DNA of 64,000 nucleotides, from assembly GCA_905250125.1 (NCBI GenBank), contig CAJNOL010001064.1, forward strand, positions 18,794 to 82,793, given 5' to 3'. The stretch comes from Rotaria sordida. Taxonomy: Eukaryota > Rotifera > Eurotatoria > Philodinida > Philodinidae. The notes beneath the pieces were generated by a model. The model was given only the letters and a program-made list of their open reading frames with translations. It was not told where the DNA came from and did not search any database. This document shows, one piece after another, positions 1 through 12,200 of the stretch. Numbering within the stretch: position 1 is the stretch's first letter; the number at the start of each line of letters is the position of its first letter. Position numbers and translations under genes: made by a program.

Positions 1-34
1 CTTAGATATATTAATAAATGATATAAAAATGGAA

Positions 35-1454
35 TTATTGAGAATTATATTTAATTGATTTACTTGGATCAGCACTAGCATGAACAGTAAATCGTTTTGG
101 TTGTATTTTTGGTAAAGGAATTTCACTATTAATTTTTTCTTTCATAACTTTTAATGCTTCATCCACTGTAAAATAAGTTTTATCTACTGGTTTTTCATCG
201 TCGTTTTTCATTTTCATACTTCTTTCATAAGCTTTTTCAATACATTCAATCTAATAATTTTATTAACAAAATTAAATATTTCATATTTAATAAATTAAAC
301 AAACCTCTTCCATTGAACCTAATTGAATTTTACCTCTATAAATTTCAGTTATATTATCAAAAATAATATTCATTTTACTTCGAATATTTTCATAACGTTG
401 ATATTCATTTTCATCAAATTTTTCTTCTTTGAAATTTTCTTCTTGTGATAAACCATATGTTAAACATCTATAAATTATCAATCAAGAAAAAAAACAAACA
501 AACAATTATTTTCCAAACAAAAATATATTTTTTTGTTTTCTTTATATACTTAGCACAACGAATAGTAAATTGTGTTAATGGTGAAAGTTCAACAATTTTT
601 ATTTGTTCATTTTCAATTGTATAAGCTAAAATAGATTTTGCAACACAAAATTTTTCTAATCTAATTTGTGGTTTAAAATCTGGTAAATCAATAGGTAAAT
701 GTGTAAGAATTTCAATATCAATTGGAAATTCATAACGCATTATTATTTCTGGAAATGTAAATGTTCCATGATGATTTTGATATTCAACATGTAATTCATG
801 ATCTTGAATTAATGTTGCAAAACGAAGTGGTACACCAGGTGGTACTATAAATTCATCATTATTATCTGGATCTTGAAGTATAAATGCTTCTTTTGGTTCA
901 CTAATAAATACATTATCTTTATTATTTTTAATACGTGATTGATATTTTTCTCGACGTATAACATTTAAATAAACATTTTTACATAGAACAATTTTTTCCC
1001 ATTCATTATTTATTGTTTTAATATGTGCTGGTGTAGGAGAAAGAATTTTAATTGTACGTGGTAAATTAAAACGATATAATTCAAAAGCACCTTGAAATAC
1101 CCACCAACGTTTTTTTAATATAGGATTTTTTGATAATATACGACATTCACCTTGAAACCAATCAGGAATAAGATATTTTCCTATTGATAATTTAGATTTT
1201 TTTATTAGTAATGAAACAATTATTAAATAACGATCAAATAATGTTTGTAAATACATCCATTGATTTTTAATAAATCCTGTATTCCATGTTTGTTCAATAC
1301 GAATTATTTGTGGTAATTGATAATAATCAATAAAATTATGAAAATGATATTCACTTGTTTCCCAATTAATTTTATTTAAGTCTTTTATTAAATTTGTAAG
1401 TTTTTCTTTATCATCTAATGATAATTTAATAGGAATATGTAAGGATGAAGCCAT
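35..1454 (-). CDS. CABIT-domain-like protein, 3 exons, 427 aa
   Basis: Exons on the minus strand are 1454..550, 467..305 and 250..35 (905+163+216 nt, in frame, all GT-AG). The start is the first Met of the long open exon; the stop is at 35-37. The protein has no signal peptide or membrane segment. Around residues 40-60 it has YYQLPQIIRIEQ, which resembles the start of CABIT domains of the GAREM/THEMIS type. At about 225-300 there is a second CABIT-like half: a short PEII..YEFPIDIEI stretch followed by PQIRLEKFCVAKS and IVELSPLTQFTIR. The tail (about 300-427) is charged and lacks the proline-rich, Grb2-binding and SAM regions of GAREM. CABIT proteins are adaptors in receptor signalling; a role here is inference only. 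The domain call is from remembered motif similarity and is moderate; the gene model is firm. Confidence 0.6.
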
Positions 1455-3291
1455 TTGAAATCAAGGAAAAGTTTTCATACGAATGATTTTATATTTATAT
1501 TCAAATAAATAAAGCAATCACGCTTGGTTTATTAGCAAGGTTAACATTTAACCTTACATTTTGTCCGTGTGTCTTGTTTCGATATGTAGTTCATCATGAA
1601 AATATTACTAGCATGAAAAGTATTCATTGTATTAGGCAAGTGGATTTCGAGGTCGTCAGGATTGCGACGGAGGGAGTCGCGATGACTTAGGAGGCCGATT
1701 AGAAGATTTTTACAAACGCTGAACGGATATCGTGAGGAGAGATTGAACTTTTTTTGAAGAGCTAGCGAGCAAAAAGCAGAATAAAATGTTGGAACTTCGC
1801 TGAAGTAAAATGAAAGTTTTTCAAAATTGGGAGATGGTCACCCTCACTTTGCTAAAGGTATTCCTAGCATTAGGAAATAGCTCTTAAGGTCTCCTTCTGT
1901 CAAAAATATCGATTTTTTGAGCTTTCTACATGGTCGAATAGTCCACAATTTCTACTTTCGGAATCACTATTATTCTTAGTTCTTACGATGGTTATGAGAG
2001 ATTTTCTCTAATGAGTTTTTTCACAATTTTCAAGAGATTTTGTGAAAAATACGCACGCAGGAAAATATTTGGTAAATTTTAATTTTTGAAGCCCTGTAGC
2101 TTTGCTTGTAGACTTCTAACTTGGAAAATATATGCTGCATGTTTTAGCTAGTACACTTCATGCATCTCATCCTTGGAGCCTCTCGTGAACTGCTCTATGT
2201 AGAAAAAAACCTGGATTTCCAAAGTTCAACATTCTGTGGCGCTTTTCTCAAAATGAGTTTTTTTTTGTTCGTGCGTCTCGGATTTCTTAGCCATTTCACG
2301 TGCTAGAAAGCTCGAGAAAATTTTAAATTGAAGAGAAAATTGTGCTCAACAACTTAACAGAGCTGAAATTTTCGTTTTTAAGAAAAATGAATCTTTTTTC
2401 ATAGGCATATCCCTAGTTTTTCGAACCTTTCGAGAAAAACTAACACGAAAAATTACCACAGAAGAATTTAAAAAATCGGTTCCTATTAAGTTGTAGCGGC
2501 AAGTGTTCGATACATTTTGACGTCAATCCAAAATCTGTATCATTAAGTTTGAGGGAAGAAATCTGGGACCCACGAAGATCTACTGTTTTATCCTTGATAT
2601 AAAGATAACTCTTGAAGAAATCAATATTTTACAAGGAAACAAAAAGCAGATTTTGACACCTAAAATCTTTGGAAATCTGCTTTTTCTCCCTTGATTTTCT
2701 ATATCTATTGTAATATATCACAAAGAAAATCTTCTTTCAACGTGAACATACATTAACACTCTATACAAACATCGAAACATGCTGTTAAATCTGACAGAAA
2801 ATGTACTGATAATTTTTCGAAGTATATTCTTCATTATCAAAAATATTTTGTATAAAATATTGATTTAAATTATGTTTGTCTTACATATTGGAATAAATAA
2901 ATTTCAATAGATATTCATTAAGAATTTTTTTGATCTTTTGTAAAGTTTTGTACTCATTCAAAAACTGATTAATTAAAGAATGTCAATCCACACATACACA
3001 TAAACAAATAAACACGCACATAAATCTGAATCTTATATATATATATATATATTTCAGAAAGGAGCAGATTAATTTTAGCCATAAACAAAGACAAAGAAAA
3101 TAGACAATGAACAAATGAAAACAAAAAAGACAAAATATTAAATTCCGTGGACAATAACAAATAGAAGACGAAGAAGAGTAAACATAGATATATATATATA
3201 TATATATAGGTAATTCAACCAATATTCATATTAGTGGATTCATTTTATTACAGAAAACAAAAATATCAAAAGAAAATGCATATGGATTTGT
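1455..3291. other. noncoding stretch between the CABIT-like gene and CUL3
   Basis: No gene is seen. The two flanking genes are both on the minus strand, so this holds the promoter side of the CABIT-like gene and the downstream side of CUL3. It contains a GC-richer patch at about 1630-1720 with an imperfect hairpin, a small hairpin at about 2640-2700 (AAAAGCAGATTTT pairing with GAAATCTGCTTTT), and two TA microsatellites at 3034-3052 and 3188-3208. Confidence 0.6.
3034..3208. repeat. two (TA)n microsatellites
   Basis: Perfect TA runs at about 3034-3052 and 3188-3208 lie just downstream of the CUL3 stop codon. Similar TA runs occur at 18502-18527, 18770-18791, 27055-27079 and 57835-57851. Confidence 0.85.
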
Positions 3292-6200
3292 TCAAGCCAC
3301 ATAGCTATACATTTTCCTATTAATAGAAAATAATAAAAATAAAAAATAAAATAAATAAAATAAATATTTTGAATTACCTATCATCCGTTGACCGTGATAA
3401 ATAATCTCGTTCAATTAAACTTTCAATTCGTTTTTTAATAAAAACAGGACTAGGCATAAATCTTGCTTTCAGTTGATGAGTAACCTAAATTAAATAAATT
3501 TCGAAAGTAAAGAGAGAAACAAAAATATCTCATGATTAAAATTTTTATACTTCAGCAATTAATTGTGTATGTGTCATTGCTTTTCTTGTTTTCATAATAC
3601 GTACAATAGCTGCATCAATAACATGTTTTCTATCATCATCAACTTTATTTCGTGTTTCTTGTCGTTCAGGATCACTTTCAACTTTTGCTGTTATTGGATT
3701 AATTTTAACACGAAATAATTTTGATGTAAAAGAGTCATTTATTGAAAATTTATCATTTGATTGAATTTCTTTTGTTTTAGGTTCTTTAAGAAATATACGT
3801 TGATTACTTTTACCTAATGATAATGGTAATAATGCACGTTGTAAATCTTTTTCAATTATATCAGTTTCTTGATGAATTTCCTGAAAATATTTATTATTAG
3901 CAATAAACAAAAAGCTTATAACGAAAAGCCTAACAGGAGTGTTGAAGTATAGAGGTAGAGATTTGGATACACTCTCTCCGTAGACCGTGACAGACGAAAG
4001 GCAACCTATCACAAACACTCTCATGACCCATGACAAACCATATATCAATAACGTTTTGTTATAAATAATAAACTACTTCTTTATCACATTTCTGGAGTAT
4101 GAAGTAAAAGAATATTGAAGAATTGTGTCCCAGAATAGATAGAATAAAACAATCTCCCTGTGATCAGCAAGAGCAGGTATATAGTGTTTCCAGTTTTAAT
4201 CCTACAAGGATTGTGTGAACAGCTTTGTTATTAGAAGATGAACAGTTAATTGTAAGTCTTTGATACATTCAAAGATACAACTTAGTTATAATGTCTTTTC
4301 ATTGCACATGTATTAAATTCGATCGTAGCTTAGATTTGGTGTGTATTTGTGTCTGCTCTTGATGAAAAGGACATGATTAAAACAGTTTATTTAATGTAAT
4401 ATTCTATACATTTAAAATCGCTCTGTCATAATAATTCATAACACAAAATTGCTATTTGTTTTGATGCATGTCGCACGTTTGTTCGTACTACCTTTGATAT
4501 ACGAGCAGTAGATTGCCGCTCAAAGAACAACTATTAGTATGTCGCAGTTAGAGGAGGATAACCAACAGTTTAAGTATCAAATTACTGCTGGTTGATTGCC
4601 GGTATAGTGTACTTTATATCAAATGGTCTATCAGTAACTTTTGTCTGTTCGAATGACATAAGTATGTTACTGTTATCCAATGAAGGATATCGAACGAAAA
4701 AATATATTTTGATATTTTTACACGAACAGTTGTCAAAAGAGACGCAGACTTCAAGTCCCTGTTTAAAGCTTAAAATAAGTATGCTCTCTCATTATCATGA
4801 TAGATCGTTCAATTTCCAAGGGATGAGATATATTCTTAGACATTATACTTGAGTATAACAATCTGTGAATAAGATTAATTAACTATGAAATATTTAATAG
4901 AGAATCTCTGATAGCTTGTAACTATGATTTAATTAAAAGCCTTCAAGACGCATGATCTATTTTAGTTCTTTAACAATCATTCATACGATAAAGACTCAAA
5001 TCTTTTCAGTTCAATGAAATTTTTTCTTATGAAATTAATTTAGTATTTATTGTTTACATACAAAATTTCTTCAAATAAATTCATATCCTACCTCAAATGA
5101 CCAAGATTCTTTTGTATTAAATAACATTAATATAACCATTTGATAAGTTGATACTTGTAAAGTATGTTTACGTTCTTTAATCATTGTTGTTGTTGGTCGT
5201 GATTCACTATCACCATCATCTTCTTTTGGTTTTCCATAGAAAATTGCTGTTAAATCAGCTGAACCTAAACTTGGTTGTAATGTTAATTGTCTTCCACTAT
5301 GTTTATTTAAATAAAACCGATGAAAACATTGATAAGCTTCACGAACGGTTCCTGGTAAATTACATTGATTATTAGTTGTTTGTGTTGGCCAAAAACCTGT
5401 TGTTAATACTCGTACAGTTAAATCAATACCATTCAAATTAATCTATCAAAAAAAAAAAAAATTAAATATTAAATAATTACAAAAAAAAAATAAAAATAAG
5501 TATTACTCGTTTTTGTGAAACATATAAACGAAAATCTTCAGCTGTTGTATTTGATACAGATATATCTTTAAACATACCTTCTAATTTACATGTAAATTGA
5601 CAACCACATTCTGTTTTTAATCTTGATATCATATTTTTTTCAGCATCATCTGATGCTGATTTATTTAATAATAAACGTTTAGCTAAATGTTGTTTATAAT
5701 AACGTTCAAAGACATCTTTTTCTTCTAAATATCGAAATAACATCATGGCTTTATCAAGTACAATTTCAACTTCTTGATCACCAAGCTAAATAGAGAAATT
5801 TTGAAGAAATAAAAGATTTTGTCACTTTGTTTTTATCATTATAATTAATTTTACTTACATCTTTTGCACCTTTTTTTAATTTCTCATCAATAAATAAAGA
5901 TAAATATTCTGGACTACGTTGATTTAAATTAATAAAATGTTCAAAATCAGAATTAATTCGTTTTTTAAATATCTAAATTGAAATGATATATATTTTTTGA
6001 AGAAAATTAAATAAAATTCAAACCTTATCTTCGTTGAATGCATTTTTGAGAAAATGATCAAATGTATCTTTTAAATCAAGTAAGTTCTAAAAGAAATTTT
6101 TATTTTTTAAAATTATATCGTAACTTTTAATTTAATAGGAAATTTTTCTTAAATATATCGTCATGTATCAAATGATATGTAGTCAAGTGTATACATTCTC

Positions 6201-9200
6201 TATAGATCATCGATTACGTTAGATAGTTTTATTATGTTTGATAGAGTTCGCTTCAATTACATATATTTAATAATTCTAATTATTGTTTTCTTCATTACAG
6301 ACAAAAAAAAAATTGTCACTTTAGGTCTTTCTCGAACCGTATGTTTTTTCCCGAATAAATCCTTCGATTATTTTTTTTTCAAAGTTAATCTTGAACATTT
6401 TCTAAAGAAATTAAGTCTGTAAGAAACAGTGTGCGTCCATATGATTCAAGCCGTTCGGTATAACGTGTCCTATACGGGGCAATCAATTGGCGGTAGTTTG
6501 ATACTTACACAATTGATTATCTTCTGGTACCGATTATCAGTGAGTCCGGTCCGGTATCGATGTATCTTATTAATTCTTTTGCTCTTACGAGGAAAGATCC
6601 CTAAGTGATAAATTGCTTTCGAGCTGCTGGACAGTTGTTGCTGACATTTCGAATGTTTACTAGATTTTTTTCTGTAGGGACACAGCATTCAAGCGAAATC
6701 ATACTTTTGAATTTTGACCTAACTTAATCAACCATCTTCAAGATATAAATTTTTCAAAATATTCATGTTTTTTATAATAATCATGTCAAAACGTCTATAT
6801 TTTAAAAATTTATATCTTTGAAAGATTTAATGAAAAAATTCTGAAATTTTTTCTACAACTTAGTCTAATTGATGCCTTCTATGTGAGCAAAGTTTCAAAT
6901 CAAAATTCGAAAATATAACTTAGCTTGAAAATTAGGGCCCTACAGAGAAACTTCACTAAAACCTCGATATCTTAACAACAACTCGTTAGTTCAGCATTGG
7001 TATGAATGTCAGACCGACCAATATACCGGTGATAATGCAAGCAGACGCATGATATCGGTAGTTTTTGAGAAAAGCGTTCGGCAAGATGAAGAGACATGAA
7101 AGTGTTTATCTTTTGAAGCAGAAATGTTGAGAATTGTCTAGCAGATGTAAACAGGAGCGAATTTTTTCTATGCCCGTAAATTATCGGTCATCTTTTCGTC
7201 TATTGGCTTTAATTTTTAATGTTCAAAATGTCTGTTTTGATTCAACTAAATAGATCAAATTGAATAGTTTATTTCTTTTCTATTGAGTCGATACATTTGG
7301 CTTATCATAAAGCAAATAAAATCGTAAGAATAGGTGTTATGCTCAGTTCTTATTCTTAACTGTACAATACTGAAGAATATAAAATTTGAGAGGAAAACCT
7401 CAATATTCGTTCCTACATATCATTCGATACTTTTTATTTAATTTTCCAAAACTACATATACGATTTTTTTTTTCCTAGTTTAAATAAAATCATAAAATCT
7501 CTTATTACTTGAACATAAGTGATTGCATTTTTTCCTTCATCTGTATTTTCAGTAACAAGTGCACGTCCTTGTTCACGTAGATAACTACTCATACAATCAG
7601 CTATTGTTAAATGACCATTAGGTACACGTTCAAATAATTTATACATAGTGGCAATATCATCACATTTATTAAATTTGAGCATATGATAAACACCTGAATT
7701 TTCCATTTCAACTATTGTTTTTATATGTTTGGTAATTAATTCATCTAAATTAAATAAATAAAGAAATACATTCTTATTTGTTCTTTTCTTTTCAAACCTT
7801 CTAATACTCGAACAATTCGTTCTTCAGTTGATTTATCAAGATAATGAACAGCTCGTTCAGCTTCTTCACTTATACGTGCAGCTACTTTTCGTATATATAC
7901 AGATGCACTATTTTCAGCTAATAATTTTTGACTTTCAAGCTAAATAAAAATTATAAGATATATTTTGTTATTTTTGACAATAATTTAATATAAATATAAA
8001 TTTATCATACGCGATAAAATTCAGCTGATTGTTGTAAAAATGGTATTTCAAAATCTTCCGCATAAACAGAACGATTATCAATACCTAAACTCATCAACAT
8101 CTGACAAGCATTTTTCACAGCACTCCTGAAAATAGAAAAGAAAAAAGAAAGAATATTTTTTAATTTTATTCTATCGGCAAAAGACGATGTTATTGATTTT
8201 AGTATTAATATTTTAATAATAATTCTAATTTCTGTTTTTAATATACAAAATCGAATAGTCTTTTTTTTTTTCTTTCTGTCTGATGAACATTTCTTCTTGT
8301 AATCAACATTGCTCATCATCTCATACTGTTCACTTGTTAACTTTCTTTTGTTGTCTCGTTCTATTAGCTATCATTCCGCTAAGAGACAACTTCGATTGAA
8401 AAAAAAGAAAGGAAAAAGAAGAAAGCAAGAAAACGACGTTTCTATTTCTCCGTTTGTCTTTTCCTCTTTTTTTTTCCTTCGTTCCCTCTTTTCCAACAAA
8501 CGATCGGAAAAAGCATAAGCTTGTTAACAACGCCAGTCGGACAACATATAAATCCTATTTCTATAGAAAACAAACACATAATAAAAAAAAAAAGAAAATG
8601 TTCCTATTACTTCATCTTTTTCTTATGATTATTATTATATCTTCAAAGTTTATTAATGGACAATATTGTTATGCTAATGAATGTTCTGTACGTCCAACAT
8701 TAACTGGTGATGTACAAAATTGGGCTTTATTAATTCAAAATTATATTCTTAAATTAGCATCAGATAGTATGCATCGAGAAAAAACTCAATCGTTTTTTGA
8801 TTTAGCTGAATATAAGGAAGAAACGAAATCTGGTGAACAATTACTTGATGAAATGAAAATAATACTTGATGGATTTTTTGAAAAAAAACAACGTGCTGCA
8901 CATCGTATTGCTGAAAGTGCACGTGATTTACATGATAGATTATATCTTACACGTGAACATGATTATTCAACACAATTAAAAATAAATTCAAGTAGTCATT
9001 TATTATGGCGTAAATTAAATGGTTCACTTGGTTTAACACAACATAAACAATTACTTCATTTAGATAATGATACATATAAAGATGCTGATATACCATTACG
9101 TTTACCACAAAATATGACATTTCATCCACATTTTAAACGTAATGTTAGTCTTCAACATAGTGTTGTAAAAATTAGTGATGAAATTCCACGAAATAATGTT

Positions 9201-12200
9201 GAATCAATATGGACTGTTGAATGGACGCATAAACTTGAACCTATTTTCTTACGAAATAGAGAATTAGATCCGGATATACGTTGGCAATATTTTGGTTCAC
9301 ATGTAGGTCTTATACGTTTATATCCAGGTCGTGAATGGGATCAAAATTTTGCTGGATTTTATAATGATTATGATCCACGTGTACGTCCATGGTATATAGC
9401 GACAACAAGTGGACCTAAAGATGTTATTATTATTCTTGATTGTAGTGAATCAATGGACTCTGATGGAAAATTTGCCATAGGTACATCGATTGCAACAGTT
9501 ATTATTAATACATTAACACGACAAGATTATGTTAATGTAATATGTGCACATGAATCTCATTGGGATGAAATTGGTAAATGGCATGTTTATAAAACAGAAG
9601 TCTTAAGTTGTCAACAAGATACAATGGTTAAAGCAACATTAGCATTTAAACGTGATTTAAAAGAAAAATTAGCAACATTAAAACCTGGTGGTACATCTGA
9701 ATTTGAAACTGCATTTGATACAGCATTTGATTTATTTCAACAAAAACCTAAAACAGGTTGTCAATCAATATTAATATTTATTACAGATGGTCAAGATACA
9801 GATGGAGAAACAGTACGATGTGGTGCTGGACAATATACACGTAGTGGTTATGTACCAGGACCAATATGTAAATATAATTGGACTCGATATTGGACAACGG
9901 TTAAACAACGACAATTTCATCCACGAGCTAGAATATTTAGTTATCTTGTTAAAGATAATGGACAAATATTTCCAGGAAAATTAGGTAATATATTGAAAAA
10001 CTTCATCATTTATTTTCTTTTCTTTTTTTTTTGTCCTATTCATATTTTGTTTTTTGCAATAGCATGTGACAATGATGGTCATTTTGCTATATTAAATGAT
10101 GGTGAAAATTTAATAAATAAAATGTTTAATTATTTTGATTATCTTTCTAAAGCTTCATTAAGTATTAATGGTAGTTGGACATCTCAATATATTGATCAAT
10201 GGGGTTTAGGTGTTATGTTAACTTATGCTATACCAGTTACATCAAATATTGATGGTCGTCTATTAGGTGTAGCTGGTGTTGATATAACATTAGATGATAT
10301 TGAACATGTTCTTTCAAGTAAAACATGGGGTGGTGTTTATGGTTTTTTAATAAATCGTCATGATGGTGATGCAATAATACATCCTGGTCTTAAATCAACA
10401 ACAATACCTATTGAAGATCCTATATCTACACATATAACACAATTAGAAATGAGAAATAATGAACCAAAAGAATTTCAAACAATTATTTTACCAGCGATGC
10501 TTAGAGGACAACGAGGTTCAAAACAATTATCAAATGCATATCGAGCAACAATTCGACGAGATTTTGGTATAAATTAATAAAATAAATATTTTTTTATATT
10601 TACACCCTTATTTATTTTAGGTAATGGAACTTATTATTGGTCTCCAATTGAAAATACAGATTATATATTTGCATTTAGTTTAGGTGAATCTGATGAAAAA
10701 TTTCGTGAAGTTCGACAACCAAAAAATTTATCAATGTATGATGAAAGTTTTTTTAATTTACTTATTGAATATAATAGTACAAAAGCTCGAAAAGCTTTAC
10801 CAGGAAAATTTGAACATATGCAGGTAAAATATTTCTCTTCCACGGTGTGTATCTAGACGAACATTTGATTAAAAATGAAAACTATGTTTTTTTCAAAATT
10901 AAAATATAGGAAAATATACTCTTGCTAGATAGTCACATAAAATGAACAATCCAACCAACTAAACTTTTCCAAATTTACTTTCTCTGTAATCTCTGTTGAC
11001 GCCAACATTCTTGAACTACATGATGAATTTGCAAACAACCTAAGTTTTTCATCCTTTCGAGAAATAGTATATTCGAAATCAGCGCATTAAACTGCATCGA
11101 ATGACATATAACAAAAAAAAAACAATTTTTCTCGAAAAAAATGCTTTTCTGTTACATATCCAATCATCTCTAAGCAAGAATGTCACATGTCTGTCTGCCA
11201 TGCAAAAAAATTGGCACATCGATGCCTCTCCTCCTCCCCCTCTCCCGAAAAAAACCGAAGTAAAAATTATTTTCTTCGAAGGTTAAAATCAATGATCCAA
11301 AATATAATGATGTACGTGTTAGTTATTTATATTCATCAATTATGCTTGCACCACGTGTTTATTGTGATCCAAGTGAATATTTTTATAATGATGATTTAGC
11401 ACAAAAAACTATTAATGCACATATTTATATAAATCAACGTAATAATAATAATAGTGATGATGATAAAGGTTGTAGTCAAAAAAATGCAATGTTTCATGAA
11501 AATACACGTGCTTATGTACTTATATCACAACCAATTGAAAGAGTTTGGCGTCGTCGACCACCAGAATTAACAAAAGATCTTATATGGACATATGTTGGTA
11601 TGAGAACAGGAGTTTTTCGTACATATCCTGCTCATAGATCTGTACGAGATTATGATCATACAACACGTGCTTGGTATAAACGAGCTGTTGCATTTCAAGA
11701 TCTTACAACAGCATCAATGCCTTATTTAGATTTAAGTGGTGGTGGAAAAGTTATTACAATAGCTCAAGCATTATTTGAAGGTAAGAAAAATATGACAAAA
11801 CAAAAACAAAAAAAAACAATTTTATCAAAAATTTCTTTTAAAAAAATATTTGTTTGTTATTTATTTGTTTTTAAGGTATGCCATCAATATCGAATAAAAC
11901 ATGTCAACAAAAAACTCAACAAAGTTCATCAACAACAACTACAACAAAATTTCCTGGTGGTTGTCCATGTTCAATTGGTTCAGATTGTTTATCTGGTTAT
12001 TGTTATCAAAGTGTTGCACCTGGACCTGATCAAAAACAATTACGTTGTGCAACAGAACGTATTATTGGTGTTACAGGTACAGATATAAGATATAATTCTT
12101 TTCATTCAGAAATCATGAAACGTATGGTAGCATCGGATGGTCGTCGTTCATGTGATTCTATATATCCATGTCCATCAAATCCTTTAAAAGAATGTTCAAC

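Noticed and set aside
4592-4852. 86-codon plus-strand frame in a CUL3 intron
   Set aside because: No recognisable domain, no splice-site support, and codon use is not like the real exons nearby.
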